Assembly: GCF_006636205.1 (NCBI RefSeq)
Contig: NZ_VIGB01000003.1
Coordinates: forward strand, 5,260,501-5,324,500
Length of the DNA: 64,000 nt
Direction of reading: 5' to 3'
From: Kitasatospora acidiphila
Lineage (GTDB): Bacteria; Actinomycetota; Actinomycetes; Streptomycetales; Streptomycetaceae
The notes below the pieces were generated by a model, which did not search any database, had not been told where the DNA came from, and saw nothing but the letters and a program-made list of their open reading frames with translations. The position numbers and the translations under genes are program-made. This document shows, piece by piece, positions 56,567-64,000 of the stretch; position 1 is the first letter of the stretch; each line of letters starts with the position of its first letter.

Positions 56567-57730
56567 ATGGACGCAGGGCTGAAGCGCGAGCTGGAGGCGA
56601 AGGTCTACGCGGGCGAGCGCCTGACCCGCGAGGACGGCATCGCGCTCTACGAGAGCGACGATCTGGCCTGGCTGGGCGGCCTTGCCCACCACGTGCGGAC
56701 GCGGAAGAACGGCGACGTCGTCCACTTCAACGTCAACCGCCACCTGAACATGACCAATGTCTGCGCCGCTTCCTGCGCGTACTGCTCGTTCCAGCGCAAG
56801 CCGGGCGAGAAGGACGCCTACACGATGCGGATCGAGGAGGCGGTGCGGCTCGCCAAGGCGATGGAGAGCGAGTCGCTGACCGAGCTGCACATCGTCAACG
56901 GCCTGCACCCCACGCTGCCCTGGCGCTACTACCCGCGCAGCCTGCGGGAGCTGAAGGCGGCGCTGCCGAACGTCTCGCTGAAGGCGTTCACCGCCACCGA
57001 GATCCACTGGTTCGAGAAGATCAGCGGGCTGAGTGCCAGTGAGATCCTGGACGAGCTGATCGACGCCGGCCTGGAGTCGCTCACCGGCGGTGGCGCGGAG
57101 ATCTTCGACTGGGAGGTCCGCCAGCACATCGTCGACCACGACACCCACTGGGAGGACTGGTCGCGGATCCACCGGCTGGCGCACAGCAAGGGCCTGAAGA
57201 CCCCCTGCACCATGCTCTACGGGCACATCGAGGAGCCCCGGCACCGGGTGGACCACGTGCTGCGGCTGCGTGAGCTGCAGGACGAGACCGGCGGTTTCCA
57301 GGTCTTCATCCCGCTGCGCTACCAGCACGACTTCCACGACTCCAAGGACGGCGTGGTCCGCAACCGGCTGATGGCGCGCACCGAGATGGCCACCGGCGCC
57401 GAGGCGCTGAAGACCTTCGCGGTCTCCCGGCTGCTCTTCGACAACGTGCCGCACGTCAAGGTGTTCTGGGTGATGCACGGCGTCACCACCGCGCAGCTGG
57501 CGCTCAGCCACGGTGCGGACGACATGGACGGCTCGGTGGTCGAGTACAAGATCACGCACGACGCGGACAACTTCGGCACCCCCAACAAGCTGGGCCGTGA
57601 CGACCTGCTCGACCTGATCCGGGACGCCGGCTTCCGACCGGTCGAGCGCAACACCCGCTACGAGGTCATCCGGGAGTACGACGGCCCGGATCTCGGCCGC
57701 CGTGATGTTCCGCAGGCGATGCGTCTCTGA
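56567..57730 (+). CDS. mqnE: Aminofutalosine synthase MqnE (radical SAM)
   Basis: The protein is 387 aa. The radical-SAM cluster motif CAASCAYC (Cx3Cx2C, about residue 67) and the surrounding MTNVCAASCAYCSFQRKPGEKDAY, followed by SLTELHIVNGLHPTLPWRYY, match MqnE. It joins SAM-derived adenosyl to 3-enolpyruvylbenzoate-type precursor to make aminofutalosine in the futalosine menaquinone pathway. The ATG at 56567 follows GGAGG at 11 bases. Upstream frames from 56534 are not needed. Confidence 0.95.
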   Translation: MDAGLKRELEAKVYAGERLTREDGIALYESDDLAWLGGLAHHVRTRKNGDVVHFNVNRHLNMTNVCAASCAYCSFQRKPGEKDAYTMRIEEAVRLAKAMESESLTELHIVNGLHPTLPWRYYPRSLRELKAALPNVSLKAFTATEIHWFEKISGLSASEILDELIDAGLESLTGGGAEIFDWEVRQHIVDHDTHWEDWSRIHRLAHSKGLKTPCTMLYGHIEEPRHRVDHVLRLRELQDETGGFQVFIPLRYQHDFHDSKDGVVRNRLMARTEMATGAEALKTFAVSRLLFDNVPHVKVFWVMHGVTTAQLALSHGADDMDGSVVEYKITHDADNFGTPNKLGRDDLLDLIRDAGFRPVERNTRYEVIREYDGPDLGRRDVPQAMRL

Positions 57731-57812
57731 GGTCCACCCCGCTGACCTGCCCTGATGCCCCTTCACAAGGATTTAGGGCAGCCCGGGTTTACCGATCGGT
57801 TATCGGTTTGGG

Positions 57813-58772
57813 ATGATCTCCGACATGTCCGGATCCCATCGTGCAGCCGGCCGACGCCGAACCAGCGCCCCCTCGGGGGCCGACCAGGCGGGCGCGGCCC
57901 CCGGACCGCGGGCGCGGGCCGGCGGGCACCGGCGCAAGCCGAAGCGTCGCAGCCGGGCCCTGCCGGGCACCGCGGTGGTGCTGGCGGCGGCCGCCGCGGG
58001 CTGGTTCGTGCTGGGGCCGGGCGGCGCGTTCGCCGCGCACGGCCGTCCGACCGCGCTGCCGCACGCCGCGCCCCAGCAGCCGGGGCCGGGGCAGTCCGCG
58101 GCCGGGCCGACCGCGGCCGCCTCGCCCGACCCGCACACCGAGACCCCGGCGGCGGACCGCTCGGACCGCGCGGACGGCACCTTCGCGGCCATCCCCGGTC
58201 TGGGGCCGACCTTCGCCGCCAAGATCCCGGCCGAGGCCAGCCAGGTGGTGCTGGCCTCCGGCGCCGACAAGAACTCCTCGGCCACCACCGTGACGCTGTG
58301 GAGCCGCACCCCGGACGGCCGCTGGCGCCCGGGGGCGAGCTGGCCCGCGCACAACGGCGACCAGGGCTGGAGCACCGACAAGCGCAACGGCGACCTGCGC
58401 AGCCCGATCGGCGTCTTCACCCTCAGCGACGCGGGCGGCCTCAAGTCGGACCCGGGCAGCAAACTGCCCTACCACCAGGACAGCGACTTCGTGGCGGGCG
58501 GCACCGGCTTCAACGGCGAGTCGCTGGCCGGCGCGTTCGACTACGTGGTGGCGATCGACTACAACCGGGTCACCGGCAGCTCCCCGCTGGACCCGCGCGA
58601 GCCGCTGGGCACCGCCAGGGGCGGCGGCGTCTGGCTGCACGTCGACCACGGCGGCCCGACCCACGCCTGCGTCTCGATCGCCGAGGACCACATGGCCGAG
58701 CTGGTGCGGACCCTCGACCCGGCGGCCCACCCCGTGATCGTGATGGGGGACACGGCCTCGCTCGCGACCTGA
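57813..58772 (+). CDS. Secreted L,D-transpeptidase-like (YkuD-type) protein
   Basis: The protein is about 319 aa. A basic Arg/Pro/Gly-rich N-terminus, one signal-anchor segment (ALPGTAVVLAAAAAGWFVLG, about 49-68) and a Pro/Ala-rich spacer precede the catalytic region with IGVFTLSDAGGLKSD and HVDHGGPTHACVSIAEDHMAEL, the His and Cys of the L,D-transpeptidase motif (H-x-x-x-x-x-x-x-A-C-V). It is probably exported to modify peptidoglycan or a related polymer. Start codon choice among ATGs at 57813 and 57825 is uncertain. Confidence 0.83.
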   Translation: MISDMSGSHRAAGRRRTSAPSGADQAGAAPGPRARAGGHRRKPKRRSRALPGTAVVLAAAAAGWFVLGPGGAFAAHGRPTALPHAAPQQPGPGQSAAGPTAAASPDPHTETPAADRSDRADGTFAAIPGLGPTFAAKIPAEASQVVLASGADKNSSATTVTLWSRTPDGRWRPGASWPAHNGDQGWSTDKRNGDLRSPIGVFTLSDAGGLKSDPGSKLPYHQDSDFVAGGTGFNGESLAGAFDYVVAIDYNRVTGSSPLDPREPLGTARGGGVWLHVDHGGPTHACVSIAEDHMAELVRTLDPAAHPVIVMGDTASLAT

Positions 58773-58889
58773 GGAACCGGATGGCCCAGGCACGGCAAGG
58801 GGTGTTGTGCGCCCTCTACAGCCCTGGCCACCGGAACTTGTCACTGGAGCTGACCGGCTGACGCGTCAGTAACCGGGTTGAGTGGGATC

Positions 58890-59834
58890 ATGACCGGTTC
58901 CCGCATCGTCGCGCTTGGCCACTACCAGCCTCCCAAGGTCGTCACCAACGACGACCTGGCCGCGGTGCTGGACACCAACGACGAGTGGATCCGCAGCCGG
59001 GTCGGGATCCGGCAGCGGCACATCGCCCAGGACGAGACCCTGGTCGACCTGGCCACCGAGGCCGCGCAGAAGGCGCTGGCCGCCAGCGGGCTGACGCCCG
59101 CCGAGATCGACCTGGTGGTGGTCGCCACCTGCACCGCCTTCGAGCGCAGCCCCAACACCGCCTGCGCGGTCGCGGCCCGGCTGGGCATCAGCACGCCGGC
59201 CGCCTACGACATCAACACGGTCTGCTCCGGCTTCTCCTACGCGCTGGCCACCGCCGACCACGCGATCCGGGCCGGCGCGGCCACGCGGGCGCTGGTGATC
59301 GGCGCCGAGAAGATGAGCGACACCATCGACTGGACCGACCGCTCCACCGCGGTGATCTTCGCCGACGGCGCGGGCGCGGCGGTGGTCGAGGCCCAGCCGG
59401 AGGGGGCGGAGCCGGGCATCGGCCCGGTGCTGTGGGGCTCGGAGCCGGAGAAGAGCGACGCGGTGACCATCACCGGCTGGCAGCCGGTGATCGCCCAGCA
59501 GGGGCAGGCGGTGTTCCGGTGGGCCACCACGAAGATCGCGCCACTGGCCCGGCAGGCCTGCGAGCGGGCCGGGATCGAGCCGAGCGAACTCAAGGGCTTC
59601 GTGGCCCACCAGGCCAATCTGCGGATCATCGACGCGATCGCCAACAAGCTGGGGGTCACCGGTGCGGTGATCGCCCGCGACGTGGTCGACTCCGGCAACA
59701 CCTCGGCGGCCTCGATCCCGCTGGCGTTCAGCAAGCTGGTGGAGCGCGGCGAGCTGACCACCGGCGACCCGGTGCTGCTCTTCGGCTTCGGCGGCGGCCT
59801 CGCCTACGCCGGCCAGGTGGTGCGCTGCCCCTGA
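58890..59834 (+). CDS. fabH: 3-oxoacyl-ACP synthase III (KAS III, FabH-like)
   Basis: The protein is 314 aa. The Cys-His-Asn triad is visible: Cys in NTVCSGFSYAL, His in GFVAHQANLRII, and Asn in DSGNTSAASIPLA. The ending FGFGGGLAYAGQVV is typical. KAS III starts fatty-acid synthesis from acyl-CoA and malonyl-ACP. As it stands alone here, a role in secondary-metabolite starter loading is possible. The ATG at 58890 is chosen; a TTG at 58878 is in frame. Confidence 0.88.
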   Translation: MTGSRIVALGHYQPPKVVTNDDLAAVLDTNDEWIRSRVGIRQRHIAQDETLVDLATEAAQKALAASGLTPAEIDLVVVATCTAFERSPNTACAVAARLGISTPAAYDINTVCSGFSYALATADHAIRAGAATRALVIGAEKMSDTIDWTDRSTAVIFADGAGAAVVEAQPEGAEPGIGPVLWGSEPEKSDAVTITGWQPVIAQQGQAVFRWATTKIAPLARQACERAGIEPSELKGFVAHQANLRIIDAIANKLGVTGAVIARDVVDSGNTSAASIPLAFSKLVERGELTTGDPVLLFGFGGGLAYAGQVVRCP

Positions 59835-59851
59835 CCGGGGCGCGGACAACG

Positions 59852-59894
59852 CGACGGCGGTGCGCGGCCCCGTCAGGGCCTCGCACCGCCGTCG
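59852..59894. terminator. Stem-loop terminator after KAS III gene
   Basis: CGACGGCGGTGCG (59852-59864) pairs with CGCACCGCCGTCG (59882-59894). The 17-nt loop contains GGCCC/GGGCC, which extends the fold. It lies 17 bp after the stop codon. Confidence 0.85.
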
Positions 59895-60038
59895 TCTGCC
59901 GGCGCGCTGCGGTACGTCGGCGAACCTCCCCCGAGGACACGGCCGCCGCCCGACGTTCCACCGGACAGGAGGCCGGGGCCACGCGCGAGCACGATGTTCA
60001 GTTGGTACTGCTCGGTTCCGTTCGGATGATGGGCCGGA

Positions 60039-60686
60039 CTACCGGGGCGCCTTCTTGCCGGTGATGCCCAGGTAGACCAGCGGGGCGAGGGTTGGCTTGA
60101 GGTCCTTGACCTTGACGCCCCAGGAGGTGAAGGCCTTCTGGTGCTCGGCCGCCGAAGCGAGCAGCGAGATCAGGGACCCGGCCACGGCCGCGGCGTCCTG
60201 CGCCTTGTCGGCCTGGCCCTTGGCCTGGAGTTCCTTGATGGCATCCGCGAGCGGCTTGGCGACCGAGTTGAGGACGGTCATGCGGATCTTGAAGAACCGC
60301 TTGTCCCCTTCGGCGGCACCGAGCGTGACCACTCGCAGAATGGCATCGTTCTTGCGCCAGAAGGCGAGGAATCCGTCCACCAGTTCTTCGGAGGTGGTGG
60401 CGCCGGACTTTCCTGCCCAGGACTTTCCGTCGATGAGCTCTTTGAGCTCGACGCTGTCCTTGGCCATTTCCTCGGCGATCTCGAGGACGGCGCCCTCGAC
60501 ATCCGGGAAGTACTGGTAGAAGGTCGCGGGGGAGGTACCCGCCATACGGGCGACGTCGATGACCTTGACGTCCCGGTACGGCGACGTGCTGAGCATCTCG
60601 CGGAGGCAGTCGAGCAGCTTCTGCCGCGTCTCCTGTCCGCGTCGCCCGGCGACGCGACCGTCGACGGTGCGAACTTGTCCTGTCAT
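60039..60686 (-). CDS. TetR-family transcriptional regulator
   Basis: The protein is 215 aa. The N-terminal TetR HTH is clear (RGQETRQKLLDCLREMLSTSPYRDVKVIDVARMAGTSPATFYQYF), followed by helical ligand-binding sequence. It is reverse strand and divergent from the afsK-type gene, 405 bp away. CACCGA...TCGGTG at 60704-60727, just upstream of its start, may be its own operator. Ligand and targets are unknown. Base composition is lower in GC than its neighbours. Confidence 0.9.
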   Translation of the reverse strand: MTGQVRTVDGRVAGRRGQETRQKLLDCLREMLSTSPYRDVKVIDVARMAGTSPATFYQYFPDVEGAVLEIAEEMAKDSVELKELIDGKSWAGKSGATTSEELVDGFLAFWRKNDAILRVVTLGAAEGDKRFFKIRMTVLNSVAKPLADAIKELQAKGQADKAQDAAAVAGSLISLLASAAEHQKAFTSWGVKVKDLKPTLAPLVYLGITGKKAPR

Positions 60687-61091
60687 GCCGTCAGCTTACC
60701 GCGCACCGATCATGGCGCGATTCGGTGATGCGACTATTAGTCCGCCCGGGGGGTGGTAATCAGGTAGGTGATAGGGATATTCGAAGCCCCCCGTGTGCTG
60801 ATGGCGGCACAGAGTGACGGCGTGTGGGCTGAAGGGGACTCGGGTTGCTCTGAGTAGCGCGGCACATGAATGCGGTGACGCCGGAAAGCCCGTCAGATCC
60901 GGCCGGGTGCCATCGAGCTGACGAGGTGGCCGGAACGCGACGGCGGTACGCGACACGGCGGGGCCGCAGCGGTGGGGGGAGATTGGCTCAGACGGCGGGG
61001 GCATTGGAGAATCGGTCCGGCCCCCACTGGGGGCACCTCCCGGCCGAAGGCCGGGGGAGGGTGGCGCGGCGGACGGGGAGGTGGCAGCCGG
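60687..61091. promoter_or_regulatory. 405-bp divergent intergenic region (TetR / afsK) with inverted repeat
   Basis: No supported gene is present. CACCGA (60704-60709) and TCGGTG (60722-60727) form an inverted repeat 18 bp upstream of the TetR start. AT-rich patches with TATTAG (60733-60738) and GGATATTCG lie further on. A dispersed repeat occupies 61028-61060, just before the afsK ribosome site. Confidence 0.5.
61028..61060. repeat. Dispersed GC-rich repeat element, copy 2
   Basis: TGGGGGCACCTCCCGGCCGA, then AGGCCGGGGGAGG, nearly the same as the copy inside the lasso operon at 33321-33352. It lies in the afsK 5' leader, where its CTCCC/GGGAG arms could fold close to the ribosome site. Confidence 0.65.
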
Positions 61092-63551
61092 GTGGACCAG
61101 CTGACGGCGCAGGATCCGAGACGGATCGGGCCCTTCGAGGTGCTCGGGCGGCTCGGCGCCGGCGGGATGGGGCTGGTGTATTTGGCACGGTCCGCCTCCG
61201 GCCGCCGGGTGGCGATCAAGACGGTGCGCGGCGAACTGGCCGAGGACGAGCTCTTCCGCGTCCGGTTCGCCCGGGAGATCGCGGCGGCCAAGACGGTCGG
61301 CGGTTTCTACACCGCGGCCGTGGTGGACGCCGACGCGGACGCCCGGGTGCCCTGGCTCGCCACCGCCTACGTGCCGGCCCCCTCGATGGAGGACCTGGTC
61401 GAGGAGTGCGGGCCGCTGCCGGTCGACGCGGTGCGCTGGCTGGTCGCCGGCATCGCGGAGGCGCTGCAGTCCATCCACGCCGCCGGCCTGGTGCACCGCG
61501 ACCTCAAGCCGTCCAACGTGCTGGTGGTGGAGGACGGCCCGCGGGTGATCGACTTCGGCATCGCCGCCGGCGTCTCGACCAGTCGCCTGACCATGACCAA
61601 TGTGGCGGTCGGCACGCCCGCCTACATGTCGCCGGAGCAGGCCAAGGACAGCCGCAGCGTGACCGGCGCCAGCGACGTGTTCTCGCTCGGCTCGCTGCTG
61701 GTCTTCTGCGCCACCGGGCATCCGCCGTTCCGCGGTGGCAACCCGGTGGAGACCGTCTTCAAGCTGCTGCGCGAGGAGCCCGACCTGACCGGGCTGCCGG
61801 CCGAGCTGGCCGACCTGGTGCAGGCCTGCATGCGGCCGGCTCCCGAGCACCGGCCGACGCCCGCGCAGATCCAGGCCGAGCTGGCGCCGCACCTGTTCTC
61901 CCGGGACGGCGCGGGGGAGGAGGGCGGCGACTGGCTGCCGCCCAGCGCGCTGGAGCTGATCGAGCGTCGCCGGCGGCCCGCCGCCCGGCCTGCCCCCCAA
62001 CCGCCGGCACCGCCCGCGCCGCCGACTCCGGCGCCCGAGGCCCCGCTGCCGCCGGTGCCGAGCGCCCCGCCGGTGGTGCCCGCGCCCTACCTGGCCAACA
62101 CCCCGCCGAACGGCGCGCACGCCGGACCGCGGGCGGCCGAGAGCCTGTGGGGCGCGCCGGCGCAACCGTCCCGGGCGCAGACGCTGGACCCGCGGACCGG
62201 CACGCACGGCACGGCCGGGCCGGACGGCGAGCCGGTCACCGCCAAGCTGGGCGCCCGGCGGCACCGGCGCGACCCGGTCCAGGAGATCCAGCTGTCCGGC
62301 GGTCCGGTGCGGATAGGACCCGGCCCGCAGGCGCACACCGACGCCGGGCAGGCCGGTGCCCCGATCGGCACCGACTGGGTCCGCCGGGCGTCGGGGGCGA
62401 CCGACGGCGGCTCGGCGCCGGCCGAACCGGCGCCGGAGCCGGCCGGCGGGCGCTGGCGGCCCTGGCGGTTCCGGATGTCCAACGACGTCTGGGGCACCCC
62501 GCTGGTGGCCGGCGGCATCCTGTTCATCTCCAGCTTCGAGGTGCACGCGCTGGACATCGCCACCGGGCGGCGCCGCTACAAGACCCGCGACGTGGCCTGG
62601 GCGGTCGCGGTGGACGCCGGGCGGCTGCACGCGGCCGACGGCCCGCACCTCTACACGGTGGACGTGGCCGACGGCGCCGAGCGCTGGCGGAGCTCGCTGG
62701 ACGGCTGGGTCTACTCGCTGGACGCCGCCGACGGCGTGCTGCTCTGCGGGCTGCGCGGCGGCGGGGTGCAGGCGCGCTCCAGCGCCAACGGCGCCGAGCT
62801 GTGGCGGGCCGAGGACGCGCAGCAGGACTACGAGAACCCGCAGTCCGGCCCGGCGCTGGTCGGCGGCGCGGCCTACTACTACGGCGGCGGCCGACTGCGC
62901 TGCGTGGACGCCCGCGGCGGGCTGCCGCGCTGGAGCTTCCCGGTCGGCGAGGACGTGCCCTCGCGCCCCGCGGTGCGCGGCGGCCAGGTGCTGGTGACCG
63001 CCGGCTCCGCGGTGTACGCGCTGGACGCGGCCGGCGGGGCGCAGCGCTGGCGGTTCGACGCCCCGGTGGTGCTGTTCACGCCGCCGGTGCTGGACGACGG
63101 CCCGTCACCCGCCGTCTACGTCGCCGACTACCTGGGCACCCTCTACGCGCTGGACGCGGCGACCGGCCGGGTGCGCTGGCAGGCGCGCACCGCCAGCCGG
63201 CAGGGGGCCGAGCCGGTGGTGCTGGCCGGGCGGACCGCGCTGATCGCCAGCGGGGACACCCTCTACGCCTTCGACACCGCGGACGGGCGGGAGCTGTGGC
63301 GCTACTCGGCGCGCGGCGAGGTGGTCGGCGCGCCCGCGGTGGCCGACGGCCTGGTGCACCTGGGCAGCCGGGACCACTCGCTGCACACCGTGGACCTGGC
63401 GACCGGCCGGCTGCGCTGGGAGCTGGGCACCAAGGGCGAGCTGACGGGTTCTCCGGTGGCCGCGCTGGGCCGGGTCTTCGTGAGCAGCAAGGACCGCTGC
63501 GTCTACGCGCTGGACGCGGTCTACGGGACGGCCGTTCCGGAGCAGCGGTAA
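61092..63551 (+). CDS. afsK: Ser/Thr protein kinase AfsK with PQQ-repeat C-terminus
   Basis: The protein is 819 aa. The kinase domain (about 10-275) has the glycine loop LGRLGAGGMGLVYLARSASG, Lys in VAIKTV, HRDLKPSNV and DFGIAAG, then GTPAYMSPEQA. A Pro/Ala-rich linker (about 295-450) leads to beta-propeller-like PQQ repeats (ALDIATGRRRYKTRD, ALDAATGRVRWQARTA, VDLATGRLRWELGT). AfsK phosphorylates AfsR to control antibiotic production and affects hyphal branching. The GTG at 61092 follows GGGAGG and gives VDQLTAQDPRRIGPFEVL, close to the known AfsK N-terminus. No soluble regulator partner is in the window. Confidence 0.92.
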   Translation: MDQLTAQDPRRIGPFEVLGRLGAGGMGLVYLARSASGRRVAIKTVRGELAEDELFRVRFAREIAAAKTVGGFYTAAVVDADADARVPWLATAYVPAPSMEDLVEECGPLPVDAVRWLVAGIAEALQSIHAAGLVHRDLKPSNVLVVEDGPRVIDFGIAAGVSTSRLTMTNVAVGTPAYMSPEQAKDSRSVTGASDVFSLGSLLVFCATGHPPFRGGNPVETVFKLLREEPDLTGLPAELADLVQACMRPAPEHRPTPAQIQAELAPHLFSRDGAGEEGGDWLPPSALELIERRRRPAARPAPQPPAPPAPPTPAPEAPLPPVPSAPPVVPAPYLANTPPNGAHAGPRAAESLWGAPAQPSRAQTLDPRTGTHGTAGPDGEPVTAKLGARRHRRDPVQEIQLSGGPVRIGPGPQAHTDAGQAGAPIGTDWVRRASGATDGGSAPAEPAPEPAGGRWRPWRFRMSNDVWGTPLVAGGILFISSFEVHALDIATGRRRYKTRDVAWAVAVDAGRLHAADGPHLYTVDVADGAERWRSSLDGWVYSLDAADGVLLCGLRGGGVQARSSANGAELWRAEDAQQDYENPQSGPALVGGAAYYYGGGRLRCVDARGGLPRWSFPVGEDVPSRPAVRGGQVLVTAGSAVYALDAAGGAQRWRFDAPVVLFTPPVLDDGPSPAVYVADYLGTLYALDAATGRVRWQARTASRQGAEPVVLAGRTALIASGDTLYAFDTADGRELWRYSARGEVVGAPAVADGLVHLGSRDHSLHTVDLATGRLRWELGTKGELTGSPVAALGRVFVSSKDRCVYALDAVYGTAVPEQR

Positions 63552-63684
63552 GGCCATTCGGGGCGGTGGCCGGCCGGGAGGGCGGCGTGCCCTGCCAAGG
63601 AATCGGACATATCGGTGAAATGCTGACAAAGCCTGGCTTCGGCCGGGCCAGCACGCCGTATGTCCGGAACCGGAGGCAGTCCAG

Positions 63685-64000
63685 GTGCAGCCCACGAAGG
63701 ATCCCACCCGACCGAGCCCGTCCGGCCCCCGTCCCACCGGCCCCAGGACCGCGCTGTCCGCGGCCATGCTGGCCCTCGGTGCCGTGCTGGCGCTCGGCGG
63801 CTGCACCAGCTCCAGCAAGTCCTCGTCCTCCACGGCCAGCACCGCCATCCCGACCGGCGGCTCCTCACCGGCGCCCACCGCCAGCAACCAGCTGCAGGCC
63901 GACTACGAGCAGGTGATCGCCCAGGTGCTGCCCTCGGTGGTGCAGATCACCACCGCCTCCGGGCTGGGCTCCGGGATCATCTACGACAGCAAGGGCGACA
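63685..64000 (+). CDS. Lipoprotein trypsin-like serine protease (HtrA type), 3'-truncated by window edge
   Basis: The frame opens at the GTG at 63685 (GGAGG eight bases upstream) and stays open to the window end, giving 105 residues. A basic Pro-rich N-terminus, a hydrophobic stretch and a lipobox LGGC (LALGGCTSSS, Cys about residue 39) indicate a lipoprotein. After a Ser/Thr-rich linker the sequence VLPSVVQITTASGLGSGII is the start of an S1C/HtrA-like protease domain. The catalytic residues are outside. Confidence 0.8.
   Translation, partial: MQPTKDPTRPSPSGPRPTGPRTALSAAMLALGAVLALGGCTSSSKSSSSTASTAIPTGGSSPAPTASNQLQADYEQVIAQVLPSVVQITTASGLGSGIIYDSKGD

Noticed and set aside
1..64000. tRNA, rRNA, CRISPR arrays, transposases
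   Set aside because: I saw no cloverleaf-like tRNA, no regularly spaced identical repeats with unique spacers and no transposase-like protein. A tRNAscan or ISfinder search would be decisive.

Overview
The window comes from a high-GC streptomycete-like actinomycete (Streptomyces or a close relative such as Kitasatospora). The evidence is the GC-rich third codon positions, frequent GTG starts, and genes typical of sporulating Streptomycetaceae: a BldN-type sigma factor with its anti-sigma factor, rodlins, chaplins, an AfsK-type kinase, Rex upstream of hemACD, and the futalosine menaquinone pathway.

Layout. 1-6.5 kb: maltose-1-phosphate glycogen genes (maltokinase, glgB, GlgM), interrupted by an HTH-TPR regulator divergent from a 58-aa exported peptide, with a paired operator between them. 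6.7-13 kb: proC, an MFS transporter, frameshifted acuC, a small excisionase-like DNA-binding protein, the 32-aa ribosomal protein bS22, an SDR enzyme and a PlsC acyltransferase. 13-16.8 kb: rsbN and bldN (reverse strand) and a HAD phosphatase. 16.9-23.4 kb: a glutaredoxin-like protein, then rex-hemA-hemC-hemD-hemB behind a clear Rex operator. 23.4-29.8 kb: surface and secreted proteins (two rodlins, three chaplins, three unknown secreted proteins, an SGNH hydrolase with a lectin tail) and a GNAT protein.

29.8-37.0 kb: a lasso-peptide cluster. It has an orphan LuxR-type regulator with a degenerate receiver, two tandem precursor genes each behind a copy of the same promoter, operator and leader hairpin, a cyclase, a split B1/B2 protease, an ABC exporter and a CapA-like metallophosphatase. 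37.1-39.6 kb: a translationally coupled WXG-like / alpha-beta hydrolase / lipoprotein cassette. 39.7-47.5 kb: hemL, a histidine phosphatase and the System II cytochrome c maturation genes (TlpA-like, CcdA, ResB, CcsB). 47.6-49.5 kb: acyl-CoA carboxylase epsilon and beta subunits. 49.9-57.7 kb: menaquinone genes (UbiD-, UbiA- and UbiX-type and MqnE) mixed with a VOC protein, a MOSC protein, a cyclase-family protein, an Lrp regulator and a threonine dehydratase. 57.8-64 kb: an L,D-transpeptidase-like protein, a KAS III, a TetR regulator, AfsK and the start of a lipoprotein protease.

Two regions best fit a little-described system. One is the lasso cluster, whose two cores are of different structural classes (four Cys with Cys1; two Cys with Thr1). 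The other is the HTH-TPR regulator with an exported Cys-Cys-ended peptide and twin TTGAC-N7-GTCAA sites, which resembles peptide-pheromone sensing.

Four genes carry five single-base length changes, all in short C or G runs (acuC twice, the alpha-beta hydrolase, the MOSC protein, threonine dehydratase). Sequencing or assembly error is the likeliest cause, so these genes are probably intact in the organism.
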